Below the pieces are notes generated by a model that was not told where the DNA came from, did no database searches, and worked only from the letters and a program-made list of their open reading frames with translations. Below are positions 47,159-59,034 of a DNA stretch of 64,000 bases, piece by piece. How positions within the stretch are numbered: the stretch's first letter is position 1; the number at the start of each line of letters is the position of its first letter. A program made the position numbers and the translations under genes. This DNA comes from Tetracentron sinense (taxonomy: Eukaryota; Streptophyta; Magnoliopsida; Trochodendrales; Trochodendraceae), in the NCBI GenBank assembly GCA_015143295.1, contig CM026566.1, positions 9,535,072-9,599,071 of the forward strand, written 5' to 3'.

Positions 47159-47252
47159 NNNNNNNNNNNNNNNNNNNNNNNNNNNNNNNNNNNNNNNNNN
47201 NNNNNNNNNNNNNNNNNNNNNNNNNNNNNNNNNNNNNNNNNNNNNNNNNNNN
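47159..47252. other. Assembly gap (94 N)
   Basis: Run of N; reading frames crossing it are meaningless. Confidence 0.99.
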
Positions 47253-47529
47253 ATAGCGACGATAGCCCGACAATTTACCACCCGTTTTGTCAGTGGGGAA
47301 TGTCATGGTGCTTCGTAATCGGCATAAAAACCCTTAAGTTCATTAAAAACATCACGCGCTGGTGTAATCTTGAAAACCGACTCTTAGACTACTCCGGCTC
47401 GTGGATTCCCAGAGACTTTAAGAGACAATGGATTAAAACTGGCAGTTATCAATATCAATTCATGAATAAGCATTTACTCTATCAACATGCCATTTTAGGA
47501 ACCAGATTGCACAATGACATTTTCTAATA

Positions 47530-48761
47530 ATAAACTCATGTCTGTCTATCATTTGTGGCATTCACACATGGTATTTCATTACTGATCAACCTAACTTCGT
47601 GCATTTACTAGTGTTTTTAATGCTCGCACCCATTGGTTGATTCTTAGTCCTACAATTTCCCTTACCATTTCGTTCATCCCAAAGCACAGGCATCCTGCGC
47701 GCCCATTAACTACAACATCCCCAACCCCTAACCCTGACCCTTCTTCAGCTCCTCTTATCTTACTTTAAATGTCAGGGCAGACTAAATCATAAAATTGGGC
47801 AACACTGACGGTTGAGACCGAACTAAGTAAGACGCGTTACCTCATGCATGGAATGAAAACCCTTGTGTGAGTCCCCAACTGGGAGACCCCTCATCTGGGT
47901 TTGAGACTCGAGTTGATTTTGGGGAAGATCTTCCCTTGCAAGCGCAGATTGAACTGCAGTGCTCCTCCATCAAAGCCCTCTTTTGGTTTTTAACATCTCC
48001 TCGTCCTCCTTTCTCTTCCTCTTTTCCTTCTCTAGGTTAGAATCCCCCAATGAGGATCCTCTAACAAAGTCAATGTGCTTAAGAACCTCAATCTCTGGCA
48101 GCATTTACTGCATGGCGATCGCTGTCACACACCTTATCTGCTATCGATCATAGATAGTGTGGGGAAGGCGATCGATTGTTCACATTTAAGTCATCTCGCA
48201 CATACACCACACATTGTCTTATTTCCCCTGTATGCGATCTCATCCTCTTCTCCACACAATATTACGATCGATCGCAGGTCTTTCGATCTTCGCACTTGGG
48301 ATCCATTCTTATCCCTCATAGTGCCCAATAGTTTTAAAACCCCATCTTTGCTGAAGCGCTATATTTGGCCCCTGAGCTTCGCGTCTCCGCATCCATCTAA
48401 CCCTTCCCAGTTTCTCTTTTGTTTTTTTTCTCCATTTTTTTCCCTGCAGCTTATGTGTATTCGCACCATAACTTTTGCCTCATTGCCGTTTTGACGATTC
48501 GTTGCTTGGGATTCTCTTTCGAGGGGAACTTTCGGAAATTTAGAATTTTCCATGTCTTCATTATTTTATTGACCAACTGCTCCTAATTGACTGTCTTCCC
48601 CAAATGGGTCTTTCGTAACTTAGGTTTTCTCTATCCGAACCTAGGATCCCACTCTTTCCCACTTAGTCTTTTAAATTTCTCAGTTATAGACAGAAAATAC
48701 AAAGGCTTCAATGCCTTGGCATCGGGTTCCACACCTTATACACAAAGTTCCGGGGCTCACA
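47530..48761 (-). repeat. Decayed gypsy LTR K
   Basis: Minus-strand start TGTGAGCCCCGGAACTTTG at 48761; the conserved block ATAACTTTTGCCTC ... TTTTGACGATTCG (48470-48500) and GCGATCGATCGC palindromes (48115-48280) follow in LTR order. The layout then follows LTR B down to about 47530. The other end is unclear; it may be lost or in the gap. Confidence 0.6.
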
Positions 48762-51599
48762 TTGGTGGATAGAAACGGATCTAGAAGGACTGAAGAGGGC
48801 TGAAGGAGATATGGATGTTCTGGATTTTGGGAACCTACTTCCTAGACTCATCGAAGTGTCACCCAACGCATGATTGTCGCTTTAGAGTGTGAACATCGAT
48901 GTTAACAAATTGATTTTTATCTTCATATACAACTAGCAGGAATTTTGAAATGTTTCATTCTAGTGGGAACTGTAACCCGATTGGTGTACCCCACTCCCGA
49001 TCATGATGACCCCTGAGGAATATATAAAATGCTTAAAGAGAGAGTCTCACTATTTAGATTGTTATAGGAAATAGTTCCCTGAAAGGCCTGATATGCCTTG
49101 TGCTGGAATAGTTCAAGTTAAGTAATTCATTTTACTTCGGGGAAGTGGTTAGGCATCCCTACTCCAACTTCGATATAGTTACCTACCGATGCATGATTAG
49201 CTGGGGAACAAATAGGCTTGAAGTGTACATACATAAACACTGTTTGATATGTGTATTGTCAAGTTGTGTCATGTAAAATCAGGGACATGATGGTCTATAT
49301 AGGTTAGCTAAACCCGATCATGGGTTTCCTCGTGCCATTGTTAGTGATCAAGCCACAGAGGCCAGATGTAGTTGATGGTGTGGTTGTTGCGGGGTTTTAT
49401 ATCTCGATTTGTCTTGTAGCATGTTGGCGTGTTTCGTGATTTGGCTCCTATTCGGAAGCGCTTAGCTTTTTAATTCTTGCCAAGAGCTTTGGATGTTTAG
49501 AGCATTCGGAGCAGTGGTTGGGTACGGGTCTAACTAGGGTGGGAGGCAAGTTCGACAGAGTTCGCTATGCAAGTGGTGTAAACCGGGTTCGGCCAGGGGT
49601 TCGACTGGGTTGCAAGTTTTGACCGAGTTGACCAAGTTTGGGACAGGTTCGGGTAAGTTGGATTTGAACCGGGTTTGAACCGAGGTTCAGGCAGGGGGTT
49701 CGACGGTAGCTTGTTTAACCAAGGTCGGGCATAGGTCGAAGTGGTAGTCCTACGGTGTGAACCGAAGTTCAGGCAGAGGTTCGCCAGGGTAGGCTAGTTT
49801 ACAATTAGAGTGAATGAAAAAAAGAGTTGCGCTTCTTGGAACCGAGTTTGTGTGAAGACTTAGGTATGCTGTTCGACATGGTAGCTAAGTTGATAAAACA
49901 CTGGTCTAGTGAGCATATATATATTATACGTTTTTATAGAGGGTAGCTAGTTTGAACCCGATAGGTAGAGAGGTTCGAGAGGGTGGCGATGGGGAACCGA
50001 GTTGTCGGGCGGAGTGTCGCGTGGTGGTAGATGGGACAGAATTCTGGCAGGAGGGTCCTCCGCCTTAGATTTCTACACATCTTTTGAAGTTTATAATCGG
50101 CATGGGTTGACCAGGGCAACTCTAGTTTTAAACATAAATAGTAACTCTAAATCTAACAAAACCATGAGGAGTTTTTGACATTCCGGAACCAAAGGTCTTT
50201 TTTAAATAAGTGCCCCGAAATGGTCTTCGAAATAAATTCCACGGGATTGCAAACGGAAAGGGATTTTTAAAATGGAAGTTGTAGAGTGGAATACTAGAAT
50301 GAGGATGGGGTGGGTTTTTATATTTTTCAAATAGGGGGGTGCTAATTTTCAGTAGCGCCTATATTTGGATAAAAACCGCAAAACGCAGGCGTTAGGAACA
50401 TAAGCGCACACTACCGAACTGGGGGGCACGTTTTGAGTAGCGCCCTAAAAAAAGCCCCGTTATATACAAATAGCTTCCCGCATGCCCGCAGAATCGTGCC
50501 TCGAGGGCGCTGTTTGAATTGCCCTGTGAGGGCCAAAAATCATTTATTTTTATTTTGCTCGACATTGTCGTGCTATCCGTTCGTCGAAAAGATTTTTCGT
50601 TTAGCCCTAAAATTTCAGACTTGAACTGATAAATCGAGAAATATTTGACAAATGAATTTTCACACTTTTTAGGGCATTTTGGTCATTTTACTTCCGCGGG
50701 CATTTCCGTCATTTTCCTTCGGTGGTTCAAGTTCCAAAACACCAAAAGTGAGTCTAAAAATTTTGCAAAAGTCAGTATTCTTCGCACCAATATACCGATC
50801 ACAATCCGATCTTCTCTCGGTTGGTTCAGGGGTAGCGCCGCGTGAATAATCCGCTGAGTTTGCAACCTGGGGGGGGGTTAACTGTGCGCTTTTGGGGAAT
50901 TTTGAAAAGCGGAGGCGATTTGAGGAAGCACGAAGATGTGAAAAAGTTTAAAGAGGGTTTGGGAAAGGGTTTTTTAAAGTGTGCAAAGGAAAGGGGTGCA
51001 AAAGGGGGGGGTGAAACAAACCAAAGAAGAGCCAAGAGTCTCTTGGAAGCAGCAACATGACATCATAATGATAAGGGAGGGTCAGTGTTTTTGGTAGTTA
51101 GAAAACACCATAGGATACAGCAAAGTAGTGAGGAGTCCGACCCTCCACCCGTAGGACTATGTTATAGGTATATATGAGACGATCTAGCAGCAAAGGGTGG
51201 AGTCCTTGAGCTTGGAGAATTAGGTTTTTGGGGGTCCTGTTTACACACATTATGTTTAGGCTTCATGACTCAAACCCTTCATGTGTAAACCACTAATTGT
51301 GGGAATTCAGGAATTCCCCAGTTTAGGCTCTGAGAATTGATTGAGTTTAGTTCGAGAAAGAATAATTATACTATGAGCATATAATTGAAGATTTGGGATT
51401 GTGCATATGAAAGGTGGAATAGAATTGTCGAATCAAATCATGGTACCTGGGTTTCACGAAAATTCAAGCAAGTGAATCCATTTGAGGCTTGAATTAGAAG
51501 TAATACATCTTAACCATATTTCTTTGAATCAAGCAAAATCGGACTTGACCCAAGATTGGAACTGCTTGAAAGATTTGCTTGTATTTTCCTCCAGCCTTC
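48762..51599. other. Unassigned intergenic segment
   Basis: No credible gene. 49530-49800 has loosely repeated AACCGGGTTCG / CAGGGGTTCGAC words. 50335-50450 has two direct copies of a G-run followed by TTTTnAGTAGCGCC. Decayed elements are likely but not identifiable by eye. Confidence 0.4.
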
Positions 51600-52010
51600 T
51601 TGTATTTCAGATTTCGAGACCCTCCTGATGGCTAACACCCTTCTCATCCCTCCTTGTTGTAGACTTCCTAGGAGGCTCTCTCTCGTGCAGGCGTTGTAAG
51701 GACTCGTTTGTGCGTGGAGCCATGCTCACGTCATTGAGAGATTTGTAGGGTTTGGATGAAGTAGGATTTGAATGAATGATGAGGAGAATGGAAGGGGTAT
51801 GAGGAGGTTGGAAAGTGAGGAAGGTGGATTTGGAAAGAGATGAAAATGGATGATTGGGGGTTTTCCAAAACACATTTATTTATCCCGCATGCACTCGTCA
51901 AAAGTATGTTAGACTCGTCTTCTGAGTGGCAAATAGAACCACTCGTTTTGTGAGTGTCACGTTCTATTTGGTACAGTGACTCGTCGCCGAGTCCAGACAT
52001 AATTTTTAAA
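51600..52010 (-). promoter_or_regulatory. Promoter-like palindromes, TATA-like box and short ORF start (tentative)
   Basis: Three palindromes with GACTCG/CACTCG...GAGT arms lie at about 51912, 51940 and 51978. The middle one is enclosed by AAATAGAAC (51931) and its perfect inverse GTTCTATTT (51961). On the minus strand they are followed by GATAAATAAATG (about 51876-51887), a C/T-rich leader and ATG GCT CCA CGC (MAPRTNESLQRLHERE, from 51720). It lies just downstream of a copia-like pol in the same orientation. Confidence 0.35.
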
Positions 52011-52199
52011 AATCTTGAATTTTTCGTTTCAAATTTGAATTTCTTATGCTAAACCTTTTTTTATTAGTTAATATTAATCTTAACACTCAATCCTCATTCC
52101 AAAGAGATATACTAATTAAGCACATTCCATCATTCATCAGTATCATCATTTAGCACTTTCAAACATGATTTTCAATTCAGATTTAGGCATATTTTTATT

Positions 52200-53955
52200 T
52201 AATATCACATAGTTTAGCCATGCCTAATTCTCTTCTAAGGTTCTGAATCTATCATAAGGGAGGGGTTTAGTAAATATATCAGCTAGTTAGTGATTGTTTC
52301 AACAAATTCCAATACTACATTCCCTATTTTGAACATGGTCCCTTATAAATGATATCTGACTTTAATATGCTTAGTTCTAGAATCTTGAATAGGATTTTTG
52401 GTCATACATATTGCACTTGTATTATTATATTTAATAGGGATTTTATCATAGTATAGCTTGAAATCTTCTAATTGTTGTTTCATGTAGAGAGTTTGAGTAC
52501 AACAACTCCCAACTGCTACATATTCAGTCTCAGCTGTATATAGAGGAACTGAGTTTTGTTTCTACTAAACCATGAAACTAATGAGTGTCTTAAGAAGTGA
52601 AATGTGCCACTAGTGCTCTTTCCATCAATTTTGCACTCAGCAAAGTCAGCATCAGAATAACTAACTAGTTCTAATGAAGTGTTCTTAGGATACCATAGTC
52701 CTATTTCAATTGTTCCAAGTAGATATTTGAATTTTTTTTTACAGCAGTCATATGTGATTCTTTAGGATTAGCTTGAAATCTAGTACATATGCATACACCG
52801 AACATGATATCAGGTTTACTAGCAATTAAATATAATAAACTACCAATCATACCTCGATATTTAGTTTCTTCCACACTTATGCCCTTTTCATCTTTATCCA
52901 GTTTTGTAGATGGACTCATGGGAGTGTTAGCTTCCTGGGAGTTGTCCATCCCAAATTTCTTGAGAAGCTCTCTTGTGTACTTGGCTTGATTGATGATGGT
53001 TCCTTCATTGTATTGCTTGATTTGAAGTCCAGGGAAGAAGTTCAACTCTCCTATCATGCTCATTTCAAATTCATCTTGCAATGTCTTAGCAAATTCTTGA
53101 TAAAGAGTTTCATTAGTGGAACAAAACAAAAAATATTATCATCTACATAGATTTGCACAATGAGCATATCATCATTTTTGATTTTTATAAACAATGTAAT
53201 ATCAATTTTTCCTCTAATGAAATCATTTTCAAGTAGGAAGCCACTTAACCTATCATACCAAGCTCTAGGAGCTTGCTTTAAACCATATAGGCTTTAGTGA
53301 GCTTGAAGATATGATTAGGAACATATTATGATTTTCAAAGCAAGGAGGTTGTTCAAACATAGACTTCCTCCAGAATAAATCCATTCAAAAAAGCACTTTT
53401 AACATCCATTTGATATAATTTAAAATCTTTATAACTAGGATATGTAAGGAAGATTCTAATAGCTTTAAGTCTAGCAAGCAGGGAAAAGGTTTCTTCATAA
53501 TCAATTCTCTCTTCTTGGTTGTATCATTGAGCTATTAGTCTAGCTTTATTTTTAATAATGTTACCATTTTCATCATTCTTATTTCCAAAGATCCACTTAG
53601 TACCAATTATGGATTTACTTTTAGATCTAGGTACTAAGTTCCACACTTGGTTTCTTTCAAATTGATTAAGTTCTTCTTACATAGCAATTCTCTAATATTC
53701 ATCATTAATTGCTTCAATTGTATTCTTAGGTTCGATTTGTGAGATGAAGACAAGGTTATTACAAATATTTCTAATTGTTCTTACACCTTATTCCATATTC
53801 CCAAGTATGAGTTCTTTAGGATGATCTTTTACTAATCTCCATGCCTTAGGAAGTTGATATTCATTTTCTACTTCATTTTCATCTAAGTTTTCAACTTCTA
53901 AGGTTTTATCATCATCATTGACTTGATTTTCATTATTGAAATTACCCTGATCGAT
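52200..53955 (-). pseudogene. Decayed copia pol (RT and RNase H region), SIRE-like
   Basis: The minus strand gives diagnostic copia RT text in pieces: KSIIGTKWIFGNKNDENGNI, LYQMDVKSAFLNGF, HIFKLTKAYMV, then LGLQIKQ-like FFPGLQIKQYNEG, KYTRELLKKFGM, ANTPMSPSTKLDKDE, YRGMIGSLLYL, ASKPDIMFGVC. The longest clean stretch is 53129-52701 (142 aa). Stops and frame changes are frequent. Upstream (toward 53955) comes the acidic linker DDDKTLEVENLDENE before RT. The integrase side is lost at the junction with LTR L. Confidence 0.88.
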
Positions 53956-55261
53956 GATTTCTAAGACCTAGAGGGGGAGTGAATAGGTCTATCTAAGAAT
54001 TTCTAACCAATTTTAAAATTTAAGTTATTTGTTGAGAAATCAATAAGTGATTCACACAAACAAACTACATAAATCTAACACATCAGATTTTTACGTGGAA
54101 AACCCTTATGGGAAAAACCACGGGACCTCGTCCAGTAACAAACTTCACTATAAGAAGAATTCAAGTACAAGACAAGACCTTACCCAAACCGGACACGACG
54201 TTCCTAGGTACAGACTCTTACTCTTGATTTCCACAAACCAGTAGGTTCGATCTCTGCCGTAGCAACTTCGGTTTCACACTAAACAAATCTTCTCAAGCTA
54301 CTTCAATACCACGATCTCAAACGATCAATCTCCTTCTGAGAAGGCTCCGGATCATACACCGGACACACACACAAGGTGTAGGGTTGTAAATCAATTTAGA
54401 ATAATTCAAACCCTAGAGGGATCTCATAAAGATCTGAGATCACACAATGCAAGATTAAAGGAATAGATCTATACTTGAATTCTCTAGGATGATTGAAAGA
54501 GGAGGGATCAACAAAGATCAAAAGATAAGAATGGATAAAACCCTAGATAGGTTTCTCAGACCTCTACTCTTTCAAAAATAAACAGTGGATACGAATTAGG
54601 TCTCCAAAAGTTGTTTACATAGGGTTTAGAAAAGAGTCCAAAAAATTAAAAAATCCTATTTACGGGGACCGATCGATCGGTGCTCATAACCAATCACTCG
54701 GTTCAAAAGGGATCGATCAGTCTTCACATCGAGAGATCGGTTAAAAATAACCTCTCTAGAAAAATACCCCATACAGAATTTTAGACTAGTCAATAGCCAC
54801 CGATCTATCGGTAGGCCACTGATCGATCAGTATATATGACCGAGCGAGCAGTCCAAAAACAACTCTCTAGAATTTTAGCCCATACAAAAATGATCACCAG
54901 TCGGTAGCCACCGATCTCTCAGTAGGCCATCGAGCGATCGGTCTTAACACCGAGAGATCGGTGGAGACAAAATTTCGGCCAATATTTTTTTCGTTTAATT
55001 TTTGTTTGATTCAATTAAGACCAATAGTCATTGTTAGGCTTAAAACTATCCTCCTAGGTATGTTTAAGGTTATCTAAGTCAAATCCAATCTAGGTAGGGG
55101 TCTCTAAGTCCATTACCTGTCTAGATCCGGAGTAAAAGCTTTTTTTTCAGTTTCTTCACTCTTCTTGTAGCTTTAGCTCTTATGACGAGTTGAACAAGAC
55201 TCAACACACATGACCTATCTAATGATCACGGAATTTGCCAACACCTAAATAGGGATTTACA
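53956..55261 (-). repeat. SIRE-like copia 3' LTR L
   Basis: The minus strand starts TGTAAATCCCTATTTAGGTG at 55261, directly after a GCCAAAGGGGGAGAT polypurine tract. The far end near 53956 is approximate. It contains the plant-typical TTTACGTGGAAAACC and ACCACGGGACCTCGTCC text. It also carries a GATCGATC palindrome array (54668-54965) very like the gypsy LTRs. Confidence 0.72.
54668..54965 (-). promoter_or_regulatory. GATCGATC palindrome array in copia-like LTR L
   Basis: CCGATCGATCGG (54669) and variants CTGATCGATCAG (54816), CCGATCTATCGG (54800), CGAGCGATCGG. Two copies of the spacer with CTCTCTAGAA and CCCATACA (54760-54780 and 54865-54890) match the spacer of gypsy LTR A in the same order and orientation. 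Confidence 0.65.
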
Positions 55262-55262
55262 A

Positions 55263-55276
55263 TCTCCCCCTTTGGC
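55263..55276 (-). other. Polypurine tract of SIRE-like element L
   Basis: The minus strand reads CCAAAGGGGGAGAT before TGTAAATCCC. Confidence 0.75.
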
Positions 55277-55794
55277 AATTTCGGGACAAAACAAGACTGA
55301 CTCACATACTAGGTTCAAATTTTTCCAAATGATTCAAAAATGGAAATTTGACCTTTACATGACTTAATACAAGTATAAAATATATGACACTTCAACTTGT
55401 CATGTTTCACCATTTCTAGAACCTGTTTGCCTGCACATGCTCAATAAAAACCTGTGAAGCATGGGAAATTAAAAAAAAAACAGGTATAACCACATATGAA
55501 GGTATATAACCATATGAATGTGAGCTCATCACTCTCCCCTTTTGGCTCAAAATACCAAGGGTAAAAATATTAATAGTAGAAGGAAAGTAAAATCATCATA
55601 TGAGAAGATAACAAATGATAAACAGAGTAATTATGAACATCATCTCTTATATATCAAACCATCCATGACAATAACATCCATATGAACATCCAAGACAAAA
55701 TACATCCAATGCATCAAAATAAAACTAGGACTACAATAAACTCCAAAAGATAAAAATGAAACAAAAGGAGTATCCTAGTACATTAATCTAACTC

Positions 55795-56547
55795 TCACTT
55801 CTCCTCATCATCAGAAGTGAGCTGAGACTCATAGTATGCTCTAAAATCACGAACATCTCGTTGCACTTCCAGTACTGCTGCATCAAGTGATCCAAGGCGA
55901 CCACAGATCTCTGTAGTAAACTCCTAGTAGGAGGCAACATGGGTCCTGAGATCCATCTGCATCTCTCTCATCATACTGGCAAGATCATCAATTGAAGTCG
56001 GAGGAGGACGAGACGAACCTTCACCACCTTCAGCATCCTCATCAGTATCTCAAACTGAAGCATGTGAGAAACTCTGAGCTAGGGTCTTTTTGTTGATTGG
56101 ACCCTTAGGAATGCGAGTAGGAGCACCAGGAGGAGCAATAACCCCTTGAGCACCAAGGAGTTTAGTAATTAGGGAACCAAATGGTAGATCTCCAACAACA
56201 GTATCGGCACAATGAGCTTGTATCATCAGATCAATAATGGGCGTGGCAAGATCAATATCATGGCCACGTAGAAGACTGAACAAGAATCGAGCTCTATCTT
56301 CCCTAAGGTCCGCAGTATGAACCTTCGGATGGATATTGGCACTCATGACTAGGTTTACAAGTCTTGCATCCCTAGTGAGCTTAGACACGGCAATGAGAGA
56401 GCCAACCCAAAGTGTAGGAGCATCACAAAGAAAGGTGACTACATTTTCTATGGACTCCTTTTCCTCATCTGTCTTATATTTATAAGGATAACAGGCATCA
56501 GGAACTCGAAGACAACCAAGAAATTTTGCAATAATAGTAGGGTTCAT
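55795..56547 (-). pseudogene. Env-like / putative plant transposon protein ORF of SIRE-like element
   Basis: The open part (56547-56050, 165 aa) has DLREDRARFLFSLLRGHDID, PIIDLMIQAHCA and LPFGSLITKLL, resembling the plant 'putative transposon protein' family found next to copia SIRE pol genes. The frame continues with one stop after SHASV through an acidic EDAEGGEGSSRPPP stretch, another stop, a coiled-coil-like region (LGSLDAAVLEVQRDVRDF) and ends SDDEEK at 55795. The N-terminus is cut by the insertion of element N at 56573. Confidence 0.62.
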
Positions 56548-56872
56548 GACAACTGATTTTTCTAAAGACCGGGTGTCGCGACCCGAAACCCACCCTAGGA
56601 GTTAGAGTGAATCTTGGATGACTAATCATGACTTGCTTGATAAACCATCCTGCAAAAACCCACAGAGCATATACAATAGAGGACGTGATTAGCGGAAACT
56701 TACACTAACATGGTACAGTGGAAGACTAACAACCTCTATGTATATATACATATATGATCCAAGTTTAATACAAAAAGGAATCACCAAAAGAAAGTGCGGA
56801 CATGCCCGCCAAAATACATGGATATCTCTCTCTCAACTCACCCACAGCTATCCACTCAGAATCTCCTACCAC

Positions 56873-56992
56873 CTAATAGTAACCCTTGGCCGGAGGTTCC
56901 TCCAAAGGTTCCTCGACGTACTCCTCCTCCACCCAAGGGCTCGGAGCACAGACATCAAATGGAGCGGTAGGTCCCTCAGTACCTGCCGACAT
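56873..56992 (-). CDS. LTR micro-ORF, 39 aa (inverted arm of LTR N)
   Basis: Short form MSAG ... PWVEEEY ... GYY, differing from the copy in the direct arm by two or three residues (P for A, AK for VE). Confidence 0.42.
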   Translation of the reverse strand: MSAGTEGPTAPFDVCAPSPWVEEEYVEEPLEEPPAKGYY

Positions 56993-57179
56993 AAGAAGTA
57001 CGGCTGAGCATGGAATACTTAGCGGGTACCAAGTACTAACCAACAGTCATAGCAGCACCATAGCAGTATAGGAAGCAGGAAGCAGTTCTCATATATGAAG
57101 CAGGAACAATTAACATCATGACAAGGAAATAAAGCAATTTATAATCATGCAGGCCAAATGGGTCCCAAACTCTCGGGGT

Positions 57180-57375
57180 CATATGCGATAGATGGATCCC
57201 CAGGTGCGATAGATCGCAAGGATCTGCGATCGATCGCAAGAGTGTGCGATCGATCGCATGCAGGGGGAAATCAGAAGAAAGGTTCGGGTTCATGTGAGAT
57301 AGATCACATCCAGGTGCGATCGATCGCAAGGACCTGTGATCGATCGTAGATAAGTGTGCGATCGATCGCATGTGG
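57180..57375 (+). promoter_or_regulatory. GCGATCGATCGC palindrome array in LTR N
   Basis: Palindromes TGCGATCGATCGCA at about 57226, 57246, 57317 and 57357 with decayed copies between. The motif differs from element B although the two gag genes are close relatives. Confidence 0.6.
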
Positions 57376-58189
57376 TAGCAGATTCCGGATTTGAGGATTT
57401 TAACCCTTGATCTATTTGAGGGTTTTCATTTGGGGCTTTTGCTAACCTAGAGGAGAGGAAGAGAAGGGAGAGGAAAAAGGGGGTTTCCAAGAGGATTTTG
57501 GATTGGAGTGAAGGATTAACTCCACATTTCTTCCCCAAATCTCAAGGTCTTCCTAATCCAAGCTCAAGCACCACGTGGAGTTCTCCTCCAACCTAGGCAA
57601 CGCATACCACGAGCTACTTCGAGGGTCTTCTTCGCTCTATTGAGGTCGGTACCCTATACTAACCTTCTAGTTCACCTATTCTCCTTGTTTTTCTTTCATT
57701 TGATGATTTTCCCTAAATTTATAAACAAGATAAGGAGAATGGATGGATGGATGGATGGATGTTGGATGTGAATGGGCGATTGGATGCCATGTGTTTGTTG
57801 AAATGAATGAAATGGGAAGGGCATTGGACCAATAACAAACGTACATGTATGCTATGAGCTTAACCTACCTAGAAATCCAAGATTTAGGTATTAACCATAA
57901 TGCGTATACCAAGTGTTTAATGAAGTGCCTCATTGAAGAAGATGATGCTTTATTTTAGAAAATGTATGTGTGAACTTCTTGATAGTTTAAATGTTTATTG
58001 GTTTGATTTAATTATTGATCAATTGAAATGTTCTCGATACAATTGTCATACTAAATTGTACACGGTCCCACGAGCACGGCATGCATGACATGTTTTATCG
58101 GTATTTTTAAGAACGAAACTCAAAGGTGGGACATATCCTACGATATGTTTCACCTCGCTTTTGGCAAGAACAAGACTATCATGCATTTA

Positions 58190-58310
58190 TGAAGAAGGGT
58201 CTCCCTTCCCTCACAAGTAGTTTACTTTCCAAGCAAGCATGACATGACATGGGCATTTAGGAAGAAGGGTCTCCCTTCCCTCACAAGTAGTTTATTTTTC
58301 GAGCAAGCAA
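58190..58310 (+). repeat. Minisatellite in LTR N
   Basis: Two near-identical units of GAAGAAGGGTCTCCCTTCCC plus TCACAAGTAGTTT. Confidence 0.8.
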
Positions 58311-58589
58311 GCATGATACAAGCATGACACGCATGACACGATAGACAAGTTTTAAATCACGAAAAGGGTAATTTCAGTCAAGTCAAGTGCACGATGTTTT
58401 CAAGGGTTTTATCGATTTTTATGAAATGCAAGCATGATTATAAATTGCTTTATTTCCTTGTCATGATGTTAATTGTTCTTGCTTCATATATGTGAACTAC
58501 TTCCTACTTCCTATACTGCTATGGTGTTGCTATGACTGTTGGTTAGTACTTGGTACCCACTGAGTATTCCATGCTCAGCCGTACTTCTT

Positions 58590-58709
58590 ATGTCGGCAGG
58601 TACTGAGGGAGCTACCGCTCCATTTGATGTCTGTGCTCCGAGCCCTTGGGTGGAGGAGGAGTACGTCGAGGAACCTTTGGAGGAACCTCCGGTCGAGGGT
58701 TACTATTAG
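58590..58709 (+). CDS. LTR micro-ORF, 39 aa (element N)
   Basis: Short form: MSAG start, PFDVCAPSPWVEEEY, ends EGYY. GT at 58600 and an AG ending at 58932 form the putative leader splice pair (333 nt). Confidence 0.5.
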   Translation: MSAGTEGATAPFDVCAPSPWVEEEYVEEPLEEPPVEGYY

Positions 58710-59021
58710 GTGGTAGGAGATTCTGAGTGGATAGCTATGGGTGAGTTGAGAAAGAGATATCCATGTATTTTGGCAGGCATGTCCGCACTTTCTTTTGGTG
58801 ATTCCTTTTTGTATTAAACTTGGATCATATATGTATATATACATAGAGGTTGTTAGTCTTCCGCTATACCATGTTAGTGTAAGTTTCCGCTAATCATGTC
58901 CTCTATTGTATATGCTCTGTGGGTTTTTGCAGGATGGTTTATCAAGCAAGTCATGTAAGTCATGATTAGTCGTCCAAGATTCACTCTAACTCCTAGGGTG
59001 GGTTTCGGGTCGCGACAAGAA

Positions 59022-59034
59022 GTGGTATCCGAGC
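59022..59034 (+). other. Primer binding site of element N
   Basis: TGGTATCCGAGCC shortly after the LTR end, one mismatch (A to C) to the tRNA-Met site. Confidence 0.85.

Larger units (their letters stand above)
56574..59017 (+). repeat. Rearranged 5' LTR of element N with inverted-repeat ends
   Basis: The right part (57151-59017) is a normal plus-strand LTR from the palindrome array to the end GGGTCGCGACA. The left part (56574-57150) is the reverse complement of 58432-59017 at very high identity, so both ends read TGTCGCGACCC / GGGTCGCGACA. The normal start (TGT-AGCCCC and U3 block) is absent. GCGATCGATCGC array 57180-57375; minisatellite 58190-58310; micro-ORF in both arms. Confidence 0.88.

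Noticed and set aside
47088..47527. ORFs spanning the N gap
   Set aside because: Translation across N is meaningless, and the sides show no homology to a gene.
50645..51060. Possible host exon (66-72 aa ORFs)
   Set aside because: No recognisable domain and no clear splice or codon pattern; G-rich and T-rich homopolymers suggest non-coding sequence.
56738..57007. 89-aa ORF in both arms of the LTR N inverted repeat
   Set aside because: It is antisense to the micro-ORF region and follows its conservation; the sense frame has the better codon pattern.
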